Assembly: GCA_016874735.1 (NCBI GenBank)
Contig: VGTI01000001.1
Coordinates: forward strand, 148,466-212,465
Reading direction: 5' to 3'
Length of the DNA: 64,000 nt
From: Deltaproteobacteria bacterium
GTDB lineage: Bacteria > Bdellovibrionota_B > Oligoflexia > Oligoflexales > CAIYRB01
In this document: positions 1 through 7,722 of the stretch, piece after piece
Position numbering within the stretch: position 1 is the first letter of the stretch
Layout: each line of letters starts with the position of its first letter
The notes under the pieces: model-generated
What the model was told of the DNA's origin: nothing
Databases searched by the model: none
Seen by the model: only the letters and a program-made list of their open reading frames with translations
Position numbers and translations under genes: made by a program

Positions 1-139
1 AGGCGGTGCACCTCCAGAAATGTTGAGCAGTCATCCAGATCCACTGCGCAGGGCAGCAGCGCTTAGAGCAGAGATACCGCGTGTTCTAGACGAAAACTCG
101 ACCAAGAATCGAGTGAGTACAGAAATCATCCGCCTGTGA
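1..139 (+). CDS. M48-family metalloprotease, C-terminal fragment (5' cut by window edge)
   Basis: An open frame enters from the left edge and stops at TGA 137-139, giving 45 residues. The segment G-G-A-P-P-E-M-L-S-S-H-P-D-P near the window start, followed by an R-rich helix, matches the C-terminal signature of secreted M48 (Ste24-like) zinc metalloproteases, in which a G-PP-E-x-LS-x-HP motif precedes the last helix. The HEXXH catalytic site would lie outside the window. In this family the enzymes usually act on misfolded envelope proteins. The assignment rests on one short motif, so it is moderately firm. Confidence 0.65.
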   Translation, partial: GGAPPEMLSSHPDPLRRAAALRAEIPRVLDENSTKNRVSTEIIRL

Positions 140-156
140 GTCATTTACTAGCCTGA

Positions 157-198
157 GTGCGATCTACGCGCTATGATGCGCGTAGCTTTAAATCGCAC
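157..198. repeat. compound hairpin upstream of an A7 tract
   Basis: GTGCGAT (157-163) pairs with ATCGCAC (192-198), and inside it CTACGCGC (164-171) pairs with GCGCGTAG (178-185) around a 6-base loop, with a 6-base bulge on the 3' side. It follows the protease gene by 17 bases and is followed directly by seven A residues, not T, so it is not a typical terminator for that gene. Confidence 0.7.
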
Positions 199-243
199 AA
201 AAAAATGTGAGCCGATTCATGCCGCTAAGGCGAATCGGCTCAC
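199..243 (-). terminator. 12-bp perfect inverted repeat, terminator-like on the minus strand
   Basis: GTGAGCCGATTC (207-218) is perfectly complementary to GAATCGGCTCAC (232-243), and GCC/GGC (221-223, 229-231) extend the stem after a 2-base bulge. Read on the minus strand the hairpin is followed by seven T (205-199), the form of an intrinsic terminator. No minus-strand gene runs into it, so an unannotated antisense RNA or another role for the hairpin is possible. Confidence 0.5.
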
Positions 244-307
244 TATACAGGAGGTAAGGAGGAACTCACGCACTTCTAGATGCTGCAGCAAGCGTGCCAA
301 AAATTAT

Positions 308-337
308 TTGTTTAGTCAGTCGAGGCGGCAATATAAA
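308..337 (+). promoter_or_regulatory. possible sigma-70 promoter for the expansin gene
   Basis: TTGTTT (308-313) and TATAAA (332-337) are separated by 18 bases, about 145 bases upstream of the expansin start. The -35 box is a poor match, so this is only a candidate. Confidence 0.3.
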
Positions 338-482
338 TTGCATGGTATCTTAGGTGTTTACATGCAGTCCTGCCGGCGATCGCATCGATCTTAAATGATT
401 TGTATAAATCATGGTCAGCAACGCCAAAATCATGACCAATCCTTAGACGATGCCTCGACTAAATGCTCAAGAGGAGACTGTG

Positions 483-1460
483 ATGCGTACTAGTTTATTC
501 AATCAGGTCATTGGTTTAGTGACGTTGTTTCTGGCTTGTCAGCACTCCATCGCAAGGGCTGGAGCGCAGCGTCAACACCCACCGAGTGAACAAACCCAGC
601 AGCAAAATCAAATCACTTATGGCAGCGGTCCGTTTAGTGGCAACGCCACGCATTTTGACGGGTTGGGAGAGCTCGCCGGAGGCTGCGGCGTACCCCAACA
701 TCGGCTCGAAACCCAAAACTTCGTAGCTTTGAACGTACAACACTCTCCCGGTGATTATAGCGAGGGTCAATCTCGTCCGTTACCAAGCCATCAGAGCCAA
801 ATCATGGGAGCATTTGAAAATGGACGCAACTGTGGTCGATGGATTCGTGTGACCATTGGTGACTACTGCACAGGAAATAACAATGGCGCTCCGCATGCGG
901 GTTTCTGCCATAGTGCCGGTGACTCCCCATGGGTTACCGATCAATTTAACGGGGCTACCCTCGACATGATCGTCGCGGATAGTTGTCATGACGGCAACGC
1001 CTGGTGTCGCGATGACGCTCACCATCTGGATTTGGCGACAGCATCCCTAACGCAGTTCAAGAAGAACGGTGAGACGATGGCCGATTTACCAAGTAAATGG
1101 GGAAATCGTCGCGTGCACTGGGAGTATATAGCGGCACCAAATTATTCTGGTGATATCAAGATTGGACTCGCCAGGGATGCACAAAGGCTGTGGATTCCTC
1201 TAGTGATTACGCACCTGGAAAATGGCATTCACGGTGTTGAAGCTTGGGTCGACGGCCGGTGGCAGCTCGGCCAAATGGTGTCGGATAACGGCCAGGTTTT
1301 TCAGTTACCTGGTGGCGCACAGGCGCCGTACCGCATTCGCGTTTATGATGCAAACGATCAGCTCATAAATCAGGGACGCGTTTACGTGTTCGACTGGCCT
1401 AGTGAGTGTGGCGACCGTTGTTTAGCTAATTACACAGGGGTTACTTATAGGGCGGAGTAG
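483..1460 (+). CDS. secreted bacterial expansin-like protein
   Basis: Expansins loosen plant or other polysaccharide walls without hydrolysis. From ATG 483, preceded by AGAGGAG, the product has 325 residues with a hydrophobic signal peptide (about 8-27). Residues 45-190 form the barwin-like double-psi barrel: a G-x-G-x-FSG-x-ATHF start, a GGCGVP segment (66-71), the NCGRW motif (116-120), GDYC (126-129) and TLDM...ADSC (159-168). The H-L-D-L segment (181-184) carries the conserved acidic residue D183. Residues about 210-305 match the second, CBM63-like beta-sandwich domain. It ends 16 bp inside the 3' end of the convergent GH5 gene, which suggests a shared polysaccharide target. The family is patchily distributed in bacteria, so horizontal acquisition is plausible. 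An upstream in-frame ATG at 450 is less likely because the ribosome site and signal peptide favour 483. Confidence 0.88.
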   Translation: MRTSLFNQVIGLVTLFLACQHSIARAGAQRQHPPSEQTQQQNQITYGSGPFSGNATHFDGLGELAGGCGVPQHRLETQNFVALNVQHSPGDYSEGQSRPLPSHQSQIMGAFENGRNCGRWIRVTIGDYCTGNNNGAPHAGFCHSAGDSPWVTDQFNGATLDMIVADSCHDGNAWCRDDAHHLDLATASLTQFKKNGETMADLPSKWGNRRVHWEYIAAPNYSGDIKIGLARDAQRLWIPLVITHLENGIHGVEAWVDGRWQLGQMVSDNGQVFQLPGGAQAPYRIRVYDANDQLINQGRVYVFDWPSECGDRCLANYTGVTYRAE

Positions 1461-2716
1461 GCCCGTGGCCTAGTCGGCGACATTTTTTTGTTCATATGCT
1501 CAGCTTGTTTAAAAACCACCGCCGCGGTCGGGGAACGGAAGTCATAGATGAACTCTCCCTCTTCCGATCCGGTGGGCACCAATTGCCAAATCATCGTCCC
1601 ATTGTAGCCGGCTTTGTTTGCTGCACCGAGTAGTACTTCAAGCCACTTGTGTGGCTCTTTGGTGTATCCTAGATAGGGATTTTCTATATCGCTGATACCG
1701 ATCTCTTCTAAAACGACTGGCTTGTTTAGTTTGTGAGCTATGCGCGCTCGATCTGCCAAAAACTCCTCACTAAACCAGTCAATATCATCTGTCGAAATCA
1801 TCCAGTGAGTCGGGTAGGCGTGGACCGTCGCGAAGTCAATATTTGGCAGCGTCAAGTTGCGCTCATAATCGGCACCTTTGGAGCCGTCAGAAAGCCACCA
1901 ATGCCGATCAACCTGAGCTTTTGAATGTGGCTCACGTTTGTAGCCCTCTTCGCCCGAAGCGATCAAATGGTTCGGGTCAACGGTACGTATGAAGTCAGAC
2001 ATAAAACCGAGCCAATCGTAGAGCATGTCACCAGGTTGCATGCCGCGGTCAGATTCATACCAGTCCTCGGTATGGGGCTCGTTTGCTAGTTCGATCGCCA
2101 TGATCGTTGGGTCATTAGCGTAGGTCGTATTCTCACCGCGTTTATTGAGATAGGCAGTATTGGCGCGAGATAGCATGCGGCCCACGTGTCGCTTAAATGC
2201 TTCGCGGACATCCGGATCCGAATAGAAAAGATTTGGGTCGTCTTCGCCAATCACGTTGTTGACCCACCAAGACATGGGACAGTATTCCTTTTGGTAGTTG
2301 ACCAGCGGAATAATTACTTTCAGATTAGCACTCCGTGCAGCATCGATGGCTAGATCAAGGCGGCGCAGAGCGATCTCGTCATATACAGCCGATGTTTTGG
2401 ATACTGTCTTGAGCATGGCCTGAGCATTGCTGTCACCGCAGGAAAAGCCCCAGATACGCACCACTTTCATGCCCGATGCCGCTAGTTGTCGCATAATATC
2501 GTAAACCTCAGTCTCGGCGTGGCGCTCGATCAGACTGAGACGATAGAAGTTAGTACCCTGAAAATAAAAGGGGCGCCCCTTTAGCATGAAAGTATCGCCG
2601 GCTCGCGATACGAATTCCGAGCGATCGGCCACGAAAGCCGCTTTCTTGGCGGCGAATCCACTGGTCGCAACGACAAGGCACCATGGAAGAACCAACAGTC
2701 TGAAGAACCGCGGCAT
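1445..2716 (-). CDS. secreted GH5 glycoside hydrolase, probably endo-beta-mannanase (GH5_7-like)
   Basis: The 423-residue product starts with a signal peptide (about 1-22) and then forms one GH5 TIM-barrel domain. Visible landmarks are the early G-T-N-F-Y-R segment (54-59), the V-V-R-I-W-G strand (85-90), the acid/base site E-L-A-N-E-P with E213, the V-H-A-Y-P strand (298-302) and the nucleophile site L-E-E-I-G with E338. The spacing and the RIWGFSCG segment resemble subfamily 7 mannanases, so hydrolysis of beta-1,4-mannan is the best guess, with another beta-glucan as the alternative. No carbohydrate-binding module follows. The gene faces the expansin gene tail to tail with a 16-bp overlap. 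The start ATG has GAGG ten bases upstream. Confidence 0.85.
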   Translation of the reverse strand: MPRFFRLLVLPWCLVVATSGFAAKKAAFVADRSEFVSRAGDTFMLKGRPFYFQGTNFYRLSLIERHAETEVYDIMRQLAASGMKVVRIWGFSCGDSNAQAMLKTVSKTSAVYDEIALRRLDLAIDAARSANLKVIIPLVNYQKEYCPMSWWVNNVIGEDDPNLFYSDPDVREAFKRHVGRMLSRANTAYLNKRGENTTYANDPTIMAIELANEPHTEDWYESDRGMQPGDMLYDWLGFMSDFIRTVDPNHLIASGEEGYKREPHSKAQVDRHWWLSDGSKGADYERNLTLPNIDFATVHAYPTHWMISTDDIDWFSEEFLADRARIAHKLNKPVVLEEIGISDIENPYLGYTKEPHKWLEVLLGAANKAGYNGTMIWQLVPTGSEEGEFIYDFRSPTAAVVFKQAEHMNKKMSPTRPRAYSAL

Positions 2717-3038
2717 AGATCAGTATCCTCGTGCTTAGGTCAAAACACTGTAAAACGCGGGTTTTTTTACCCTACTTTTCGGTTTGTAGGCGGACGCTAC
2801 CATCAAAATATGAATCCTGTATATAGACAAAGTGAACACAAAAAATGCCAAAGCACGGCAAAAAATTACAATGTAATAAGCTATATCTGGCCGCGGCGCG
2901 GCGGGTTCTAAAAAGCCAGAATCATTGTACTTTTAGTGGAAACACTGGCTGACATCGATACTAAAGTTTTGTCTCAAAAAGGCCGATACACATACCAACA
3001 ATGTGTGTCGGGAAGTGAACACCCGACCGGAGATCACC
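2717..3038. other. divergent intergenic region, nothing certain
   Basis: This 322-base gap lies between the divergently transcribed GH5 and cytochrome genes and must hold both promoters. It is AT-rich in the middle (2800-2885), with a T7 run near 2762-2768 and a GC block near 2891-2906. I see no convincing -35/-10 pair, RNA gene or reading frame. Confidence 0.4.
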
Positions 3039-3878
3039 ATGCGCACCAAGGCAGCTATCTTGCGGCTACTGGGCTTAGTCTCGATCGGGAGTTTGTGTTT
3101 GACAGCCATAGAGGCATGCAGCCCGGCGCCGCTTGAAGGTGATCGCCGACTGGCGGTGGGCGCAGAGGGTTCGATCGGTGGCTCCCAACCGTGCCTGAAG
3201 CTCGCCGATCCCGTGCCCGGGTACGAAGTGCAGATCCAGGGCCTGATGGCGAAGTACTGTGTCTCGTGCCACACGGAACCCAAACAGCCTCCCTATTTAG
3301 CGACCTATGAGCAAGTGAAGAGCGCCGCTGCGGCGTCCAAAGCCGCAATTATTAGGGGCTCCATGCCGGTCAAGCCGGTGGTGATGAGCGAGCCGGAGAA
3401 GGCACTGTTCTCAGCTTGGGTAGACGGTCAAATGCCAGCAAAGGATGGCGTAGCCGTGGCTCCAGGTTCGGGCTCGCAAGCATCGACAGGACAAGCGACG
3501 ACTGTGCCTGCAACGCAGATCAACACAGTCGCCAATTGTAAAAAACCATCCCCCGCCCCGGCGCCAGGTCCTGTGACCGCGGTCCCGGGGGCAGGTACAT
3601 TTCCGGGCCCTGGCCCGACGTCTGGTCCATCTGCTGCCCCACCGAATACTCCCGTGAGCTATGCTGCCGTGATCGCGCCCTACCTTCAGGCTAAATGCAA
3701 CAGTTGCCATCGCGTTGGTGGTACGCCTCCAGTGCTGACGGATTTTGCATCGGCAAAGCTAGGCGCAGCGCGATCTTTGGTGCGGATGAAGGCGCAAACG
3801 ATGCCGCTGACTGGGGGCAACACCGCCAAGGAGATTGGCGACTTTGAGCTTTGGATTCAGGGTGGCATGCTGCCGTGA
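3039..3878 (+). CDS. exported di-haem c-type cytochrome with internal duplication
   Basis: From ATG 3039 (GGAG eight bases upstream) the product is 279 residues. A hydrophobic N-terminus ends in L-T-A-I-E-A-C27, which looks like a lipoprotein signal, although Glu at -2 is atypical. Two haem-attachment motifs are seen: C74-V-S-C-H78 and C220-N-S-C-H224. Each is followed by a repeated block with a likely Met ligand (G-S-M-P, M109; Q-T-M-P, M255) and a final W-V/I-x-G-x-M motif, so the protein is a tandem duplication joined by a Pro/Gly-rich linker (about 165-205). It probably transfers electrons in the periplasm. No dehydrogenase or oxidase partner is adjacent. The 3' end overlaps the convergent regulator gene by 22 bp. 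Confidence 0.8.
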   Translation: MRTKAAILRLLGLVSIGSLCLTAIEACSPAPLEGDRRLAVGAEGSIGGSQPCLKLADPVPGYEVQIQGLMAKYCVSCHTEPKQPPYLATYEQVKSAAAASKAAIIRGSMPVKPVVMSEPEKALFSAWVDGQMPAKDGVAVAPGSGSQASTGQATTVPATQINTVANCKKPSPAPAPGPVTAVPGAGTFPGPGPTSGPSAAPPNTPVSYAAVIAPYLQAKCNSCHRVGGTPPVLTDFASAKLGAARSLVRMKAQTMPLTGGNTAKEIGDFELWIQGGMLP

Positions 3879-6094
3879 TCAGGGCTTGATTTATAGTAGA
3901 CGCTGCGCCCATGCTTGATGGCCGCTATGGAGTGGGCTGAAACGAGTTTTTTGAGGATTCGTTTAGTTGTAGCTGGTGAGAGCTCTAGACGCTTGGCGAG
4001 CTCATTGCTTGACATCGGAGCATCGTCCAACAAGCGGACAATTTCAGACGCAGGTACGACACCTTGTCTCCGGCCTGGACGAAGCGAAATGGCCTCAGCG
4101 AACAGAGAGATCTGATCCCCGTGGATCATCAGAGGTGCGACAGTATAAGGAAACAAATCGCGGAGTCTCATGATGCTGTTGCGGATTTTTTGCTGCCAGC
4201 CCTGTGAGCCTAGACTTTGGCGCCAAACTTTGGTCTGAATCTCGGCGCTTGAAGCGCAGAAATTACTTTTATTTAGCAGATAGTCCAGCATGTCCGCGAG
4301 TGACGAGTGGCGCTCCAGGCTTACTTCATAATGACCGCTCACAAGGAAGTTGCGGTCATCCAGACGCTCTAGATAGGGAGCAAAAAAGGCTCTTGTGTAT
4401 CTAGCCAATAAATTTTGCTGCCACAACAGCTGTAGTCTTGGAGCATGGCCGTTGAGAGTGGCTTCCCATGCGCCTAGTGCGAACCTATCAGCAAAATGAA
4501 TGCGTGATAATTTTTGCATGGCTCGTAGCAATTTACGACATTGTGCGAATTGACCAGTCTGGTAAGCGATTGCTGCTTCGATCATCATGACATGGGCATT
4601 GCGAGGAGTTTGGCCCAAATGTTGCGTGAGCATGCGAAACTCGGTCAGGCGAGATTCTGCCTCCTTGCATCGATGCTCGTGCAGGGCCAGTTTTATTTGG
4701 CCAAAAAGACCGTTTGCTGTCTGAGGGGCGAGACCGTGCGCAAGCCCCTGAGCGTAGCAGGTGTTAAAATGTACTTGGGCTTCGCGTAAATCACCGCCGG
4801 CTAGAGCAAGCTCTCCTAGTGCGTAAATGTATTCTAGGTAAAAGTGTTTGTTCCGCGCTAGCGTGGGTTTTAATTGCGATTTGGCTATAGGGAGGTCGGT
4901 ATTTACCAGCGATGATTGAAGATAGTATCTCGATAGAGCTGTGATCTCGTCAATGGTGGAGACCCCGTGAGACGTATGGGGAACGCCAGCATTGATTAAC
5001 ACGGACTGACTTTCCTCGACGTCTCCCGACTCCCAAAAGAGCTCTGCTTTTAAAGCAAGATGCCTCATATGGCGGCGGACCCCTGGGTCTTTCGCGGCGA
5101 TGTCTAAAGCCTCAAGTCCGAACTTAGTTGCCAGATCGACGCGTCCCACGGCCAAGTAAGTATCGGCAAGGGTCGAAATGATACGCAGTCGACAATAGCC
5201 AAAGTCGCGTCCGGGTAAAAATGCAAGCGCTCTACGCAGATGCTCGCGGGCTATCGTGTAGTTACCGCGCTCAAACGCGTCGACTCCCAGGCTCGCTTCA
5301 CAATGGGCCAACGGACCCGGTAGGTCTTCTGACTCAGCAATACGGCGGCACTCCGCCATGAAAGTGAAGGCTTCCTGACGATTCGGGTTTTCCCCGCTTA
5401 AATGACAAATGGCGGTATTGAAAATGGTCTTAGCAACCGCCTCCCAATTGCGTGCCTCGCGATACTGCGCTGTGGCAGAGGCGTAATGACGCGCAGCTTC
5501 GCTATAATTCCCAAGGAAAAAGTGAATGCGGCCAAGATTGCAAGTGACGTCGCCATAGGTTTCTTCCGGGGCAGAGAATGGCCCTAGGTCCGCTTGGATG
5601 GCCTGAAGCTGCCGCATGGCTTTATCGCCGCGGCCCTCCTCAGCGTGGCTAACGGCGATGATTAGCGAGAGCTGCAGCTGATCTAACTGGCTAAGATTCT
5701 TCAGCCGCAAGGCGCGTGTTGCCGTCTCCCTTGCTAAATCTGAGCGACCACTTTCGAGATACAGCTGGGCGGCGGGTATACTTACTTGTGGCGAGTGGAT
5801 GCGTTTCGAAAAATTATGAATCTCAAGGCCCAGTTGGGGGTTCCAGGCCGACAAGGAGCCGCGAAGCAGACATCCCCAGATTGCAGGATTATAATTCAGG
5901 CTCTGTGGGTCACGCGCGAGTTGGCCGAAGACTTCCTCCAGAGGGCGCGATAAACTGCAGTGGGCAAGCCGCTCCCCCCAGGTATCCAGGATGAGATCCC
6001 ACGCTTTTTTGCTATGGCTGGACCGCGCCAATTTGACGAGCTGGTCCCATTTTTTCGTTTGTTTTGTGCGACTGGCGTTCATGGCGTGTAGCAT
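3857..6094 (-). CDS. TPR-repeat protein with C-terminal winged-helix domains (putative transcription regulator)
   Basis: The product has 745 residues and no signal peptide. Most of it (about 60-540) is helical repeats of TPR type, with recurring A-x-x-x-Y/F-x-x-G-x-Y/F-x-x-A patterns. Near 600-665 lies a segment with a K-V-W-R-Q and R-x-S-I-M-R-L-R-D-L-F-P pattern, like the OmpR-type winged helix of transcriptional activators. The last 65 residues (P-A-S-E-I-V onward, with S-S-N-E-L-A-K-R-L and T-T-K-R-I-L-K-K-L) are a MarR/ArsR-like winged helix. Together they suggest a regulator that senses a partner through the TPRs. No ATPase domain is present. A PilZ gene lies 59 bp upstream on the same strand. 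Target genes cannot be read from the sequence. ATG 6082 is an alternative start. Confidence 0.65.
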   Translation of the reverse strand: MLHAMNASRTKQTKKWDQLVKLARSSHSKKAWDLILDTWGERLAHCSLSRPLEEVFGQLARDPQSLNYNPAIWGCLLRGSLSAWNPQLGLEIHNFSKRIHSPQVSIPAAQLYLESGRSDLARETATRALRLKNLSQLDQLQLSLIIAVSHAEEGRGDKAMRQLQAIQADLGPFSAPEETYGDVTCNLGRIHFFLGNYSEAARHYASATAQYREARNWEAVAKTIFNTAICHLSGENPNRQEAFTFMAECRRIAESEDLPGPLAHCEASLGVDAFERGNYTIAREHLRRALAFLPGRDFGYCRLRIISTLADTYLAVGRVDLATKFGLEALDIAAKDPGVRRHMRHLALKAELFWESGDVEESQSVLINAGVPHTSHGVSTIDEITALSRYYLQSSLVNTDLPIAKSQLKPTLARNKHFYLEYIYALGELALAGGDLREAQVHFNTCYAQGLAHGLAPQTANGLFGQIKLALHEHRCKEAESRLTEFRMLTQHLGQTPRNAHVMMIEAAIAYQTGQFAQCRKLLRAMQKLSRIHFADRFALGAWEATLNGHAPRLQLLWQQNLLARYTRAFFAPYLERLDDRNFLVSGHYEVSLERHSSLADMLDYLLNKSNFCASSAEIQTKVWRQSLGSQGWQQKIRNSIMRLRDLFPYTVAPLMIHGDQISLFAEAISLRPGRRQGVVPASEIVRLLDDAPMSSNELAKRLELSPATTKRILKKLVSAHSIAAIKHGRSVYYKSSPDHGSMPP

Positions 6095-6153
6095 TATCAG
6101 ATTTCCCGTCGGTCACCAAAAAAAAACGCTGACCATGTCTCGGGGGGCTAAAA

Positions 6154-6957
6154 CTACTTTATGCTAGCGGCGTGCAGATGCGTGAAGATCGGCGCAAGCA
6201 AGGTGTCATAGGTACCCGGTACACTTGCCATGATACAGAGGGCCGCGCGGGTGATGGCTGGATCTGGGTTTACGGACGACCTGGCCAATGCTGTGCCGAG
6301 TTCAGTTGAGCTAGTGGGGCCGCTAATTACGCCGGTAGCTAGCCGGCCGTCCTGGTAAATTACCTGGCAGTAACCCTCTTGCCACGGGAAGGTAAGTAGT
6401 AGCTCTGCCAAGGCTCTGCCATCTGGAACCAGGCGCAAAATTAGGTCGCTCGCGCGATCGCCTCGGAAACAGTGCCACTCGGATCCTTGGTAACGATCTT
6501 TTCTGACCTCCGTAGGAATCAGGAGCATCGATCGGCCCTCGCGCAGGGGCTCAATATAATCACGAAGAAATATAAGGCTAGCGGCTTCGGCGTGAACCAA
6601 GGAGAATGCCAGTTGCGTCTGTGTGGATGCAAGCATCGTAGCTCGTATGAGTCGTGCTTTGAGCTGGATGCTGGACTCAAGAAGACTGAGCTGCAGATCG
6701 TATTCTTTGCCAGTAGCTAGGCTTAAGGTGTGGTCGTCGATAGTCGTGGCCAGACCACCGTAACTGAGGTTGTTGAGTCGGCCCGATTGTCCGGAGTCCA
6801 TCAAATTGACAATACCGTTTAGCGCGTTAGGGATTGGTACGCGCATGTGCAGGCGGCCCTCGCGCTCGATAGCGGAAAGGGCCTTGACCGTCGCTGCATC
6901 GCGGTCTTTGAGTTTCGCAAAAGCTGATTTCATGTGATTTAGTAAGCCCATAACCAC
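6154..6957 (-). CDS. PilZ-domain protein (putative c-di-GMP effector)
   Basis: The 267-residue product has no signal peptide. The c-di-GMP-binding signature of PilZ domains is visible as R35-x-x-x-R39 and N63-L-S-Y-G-G (the N/D-x-S-x-x-G motif), followed by beta-strand-rich sequence to about 130. The C-terminal half (about 140-267) is not recognised. The start is GTG 6957 or ATG 6951; a GGAGAGG element lies 11 bases before the GTG. The gene precedes the TPR-winged-helix gene on the same strand and may be co-transcribed with it, which would link c-di-GMP to that regulator. This link is inference. Confidence 0.7.
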   Translation of the reverse strand: MVMGLLNHMKSAFAKLKDRDAATVKALSAIEREGRLHMRVPIPNALNGIVNLMDSGQSGRLNNLSYGGLATTIDDHTLSLATGKEYDLQLSLLESSIQLKARLIRATMLASTQTQLAFSLVHAEAASLIFLRDYIEPLREGRSMLLIPTEVRKDRYQGSEWHCFRGDRASDLILRLVPDGRALAELLLTFPWQEGYCQVIYQDGRLATGVISGPTSSTELGTALARSSVNPDPAITRAALCIMASVPGTYDTLLAPIFTHLHAASIK

Positions 6958-7198
6958 CCTGCCAAAGTCCTCTCCAATCAGTAGTTTCGGCGGGGCTTAG
7001 AAATATCTTTAGTTGAAATCTATGTTTTTTTATGATACCACGATGACGTTCCTCAGTGTGCTTGTATCTAAAGTGAATTTCCCTGAGAATTCACTGACCT
7101 GCAGGCCCAGGCGTCTGATTTCCATTTGGTTATTGGATTGCATCTGGCCTTTTTTGTTTGGTCTTTCTCAATCGTGCGTGGCTAGGACAAGGTAGAGC

Positions 7199-7678
7199 GT
7201 GGATCGCATCAAACTCGACAACGTCATTACATTAGTCAACGGGCAATTGAATCCGTCTGGGTTTGATTGCATTGAGGCGGAATGGCTTGGTCACGAGCGG
7301 ATCCTGCGCCTGTTTGTCGAGCGCGCGTCCGACGAAATCGGAATGAATTTAGATGGTTGCGTGAGTGCAACGCGTTTGCTCCACGAATGCGCAGCCTTAG
7401 ACGATATGGTGCCTGGTCATTACGTCCTCGAGGTTAGTTCGCCAGGGGTGGAGAGGCCTCTGCGGCGCGTTGAGCATTTCCGCGCAAATTTAGGGCGTAG
7501 GGCTGAGGTTAAGCTGAGAGAGAAGTGTAACGAACGCAGGCAGGGTAAGGGTATCCTGGCTGAGGTGAGAGACGATAACGGTGGGTTGGTAACCATGCAA
7601 ACTGAGCAGGGAGATTGGTCTTTCTCCCTGGAATTGTTGCAGCGTGCCAGTCTGCTATATGACTGGGGCGATAGTTAA
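7199..7678 (+). CDS. rimP: ribosome maturation factor RimP
   Basis: RimP helps assemble the 30S subunit. The 159-residue product has the family's length and signature: an N-terminal alpha/beta domain with the L-E-V-S-S-P-G-V-E-R-P-L motif (about 80-91) and a C-terminal Sm-like beta-barrel. It starts at GTG 7199 and is the first gene of rimP-nusA-infB-rbfA-truB-metK, the usual order in proteobacteria, so the promoter should lie in the 241-base gap after the divergent PilZ gene. I see no strong promoter pair there. Confidence 0.93.
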   Translation: MDRIKLDNVITLVNGQLNPSGFDCIEAEWLGHERILRLFVERASDEIGMNLDGCVSATRLLHECAALDDMVPGHYVLEVSSPGVERPLRRVEHFRANLGRRAEVKLREKCNERRQGKGILAEVRDDNGGLVTMQTEQGDWSFSLELLQRASLLYDWGDS

Positions 7679-7722
7679 TCAGACCGCTCGTTGGTTGAAT
7701 AAGTGAGGAAGGATCGAACAGC

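Larger units (their letters stand above)
140..482. other. intergenic region without a supported gene
   Basis: Apart from the two hairpins, this 343-base gap holds AGGAGG-like sequences near 250-262 and a weak promoter-like pair at 308-337. A 73-codon frame at 173-394 runs through both hairpins and resembles no protein, so I do not call it. Confidence 0.5.

Noticed and set aside
173..394. 73-codon frame after the protease tail
   Set aside because: It runs through both hairpins, has no ribosome site and no protein-like composition.
7013..7195. 60-codon frame before rimP
   Set aside because: Lies in the leader region, short, and without a plausible start signal.
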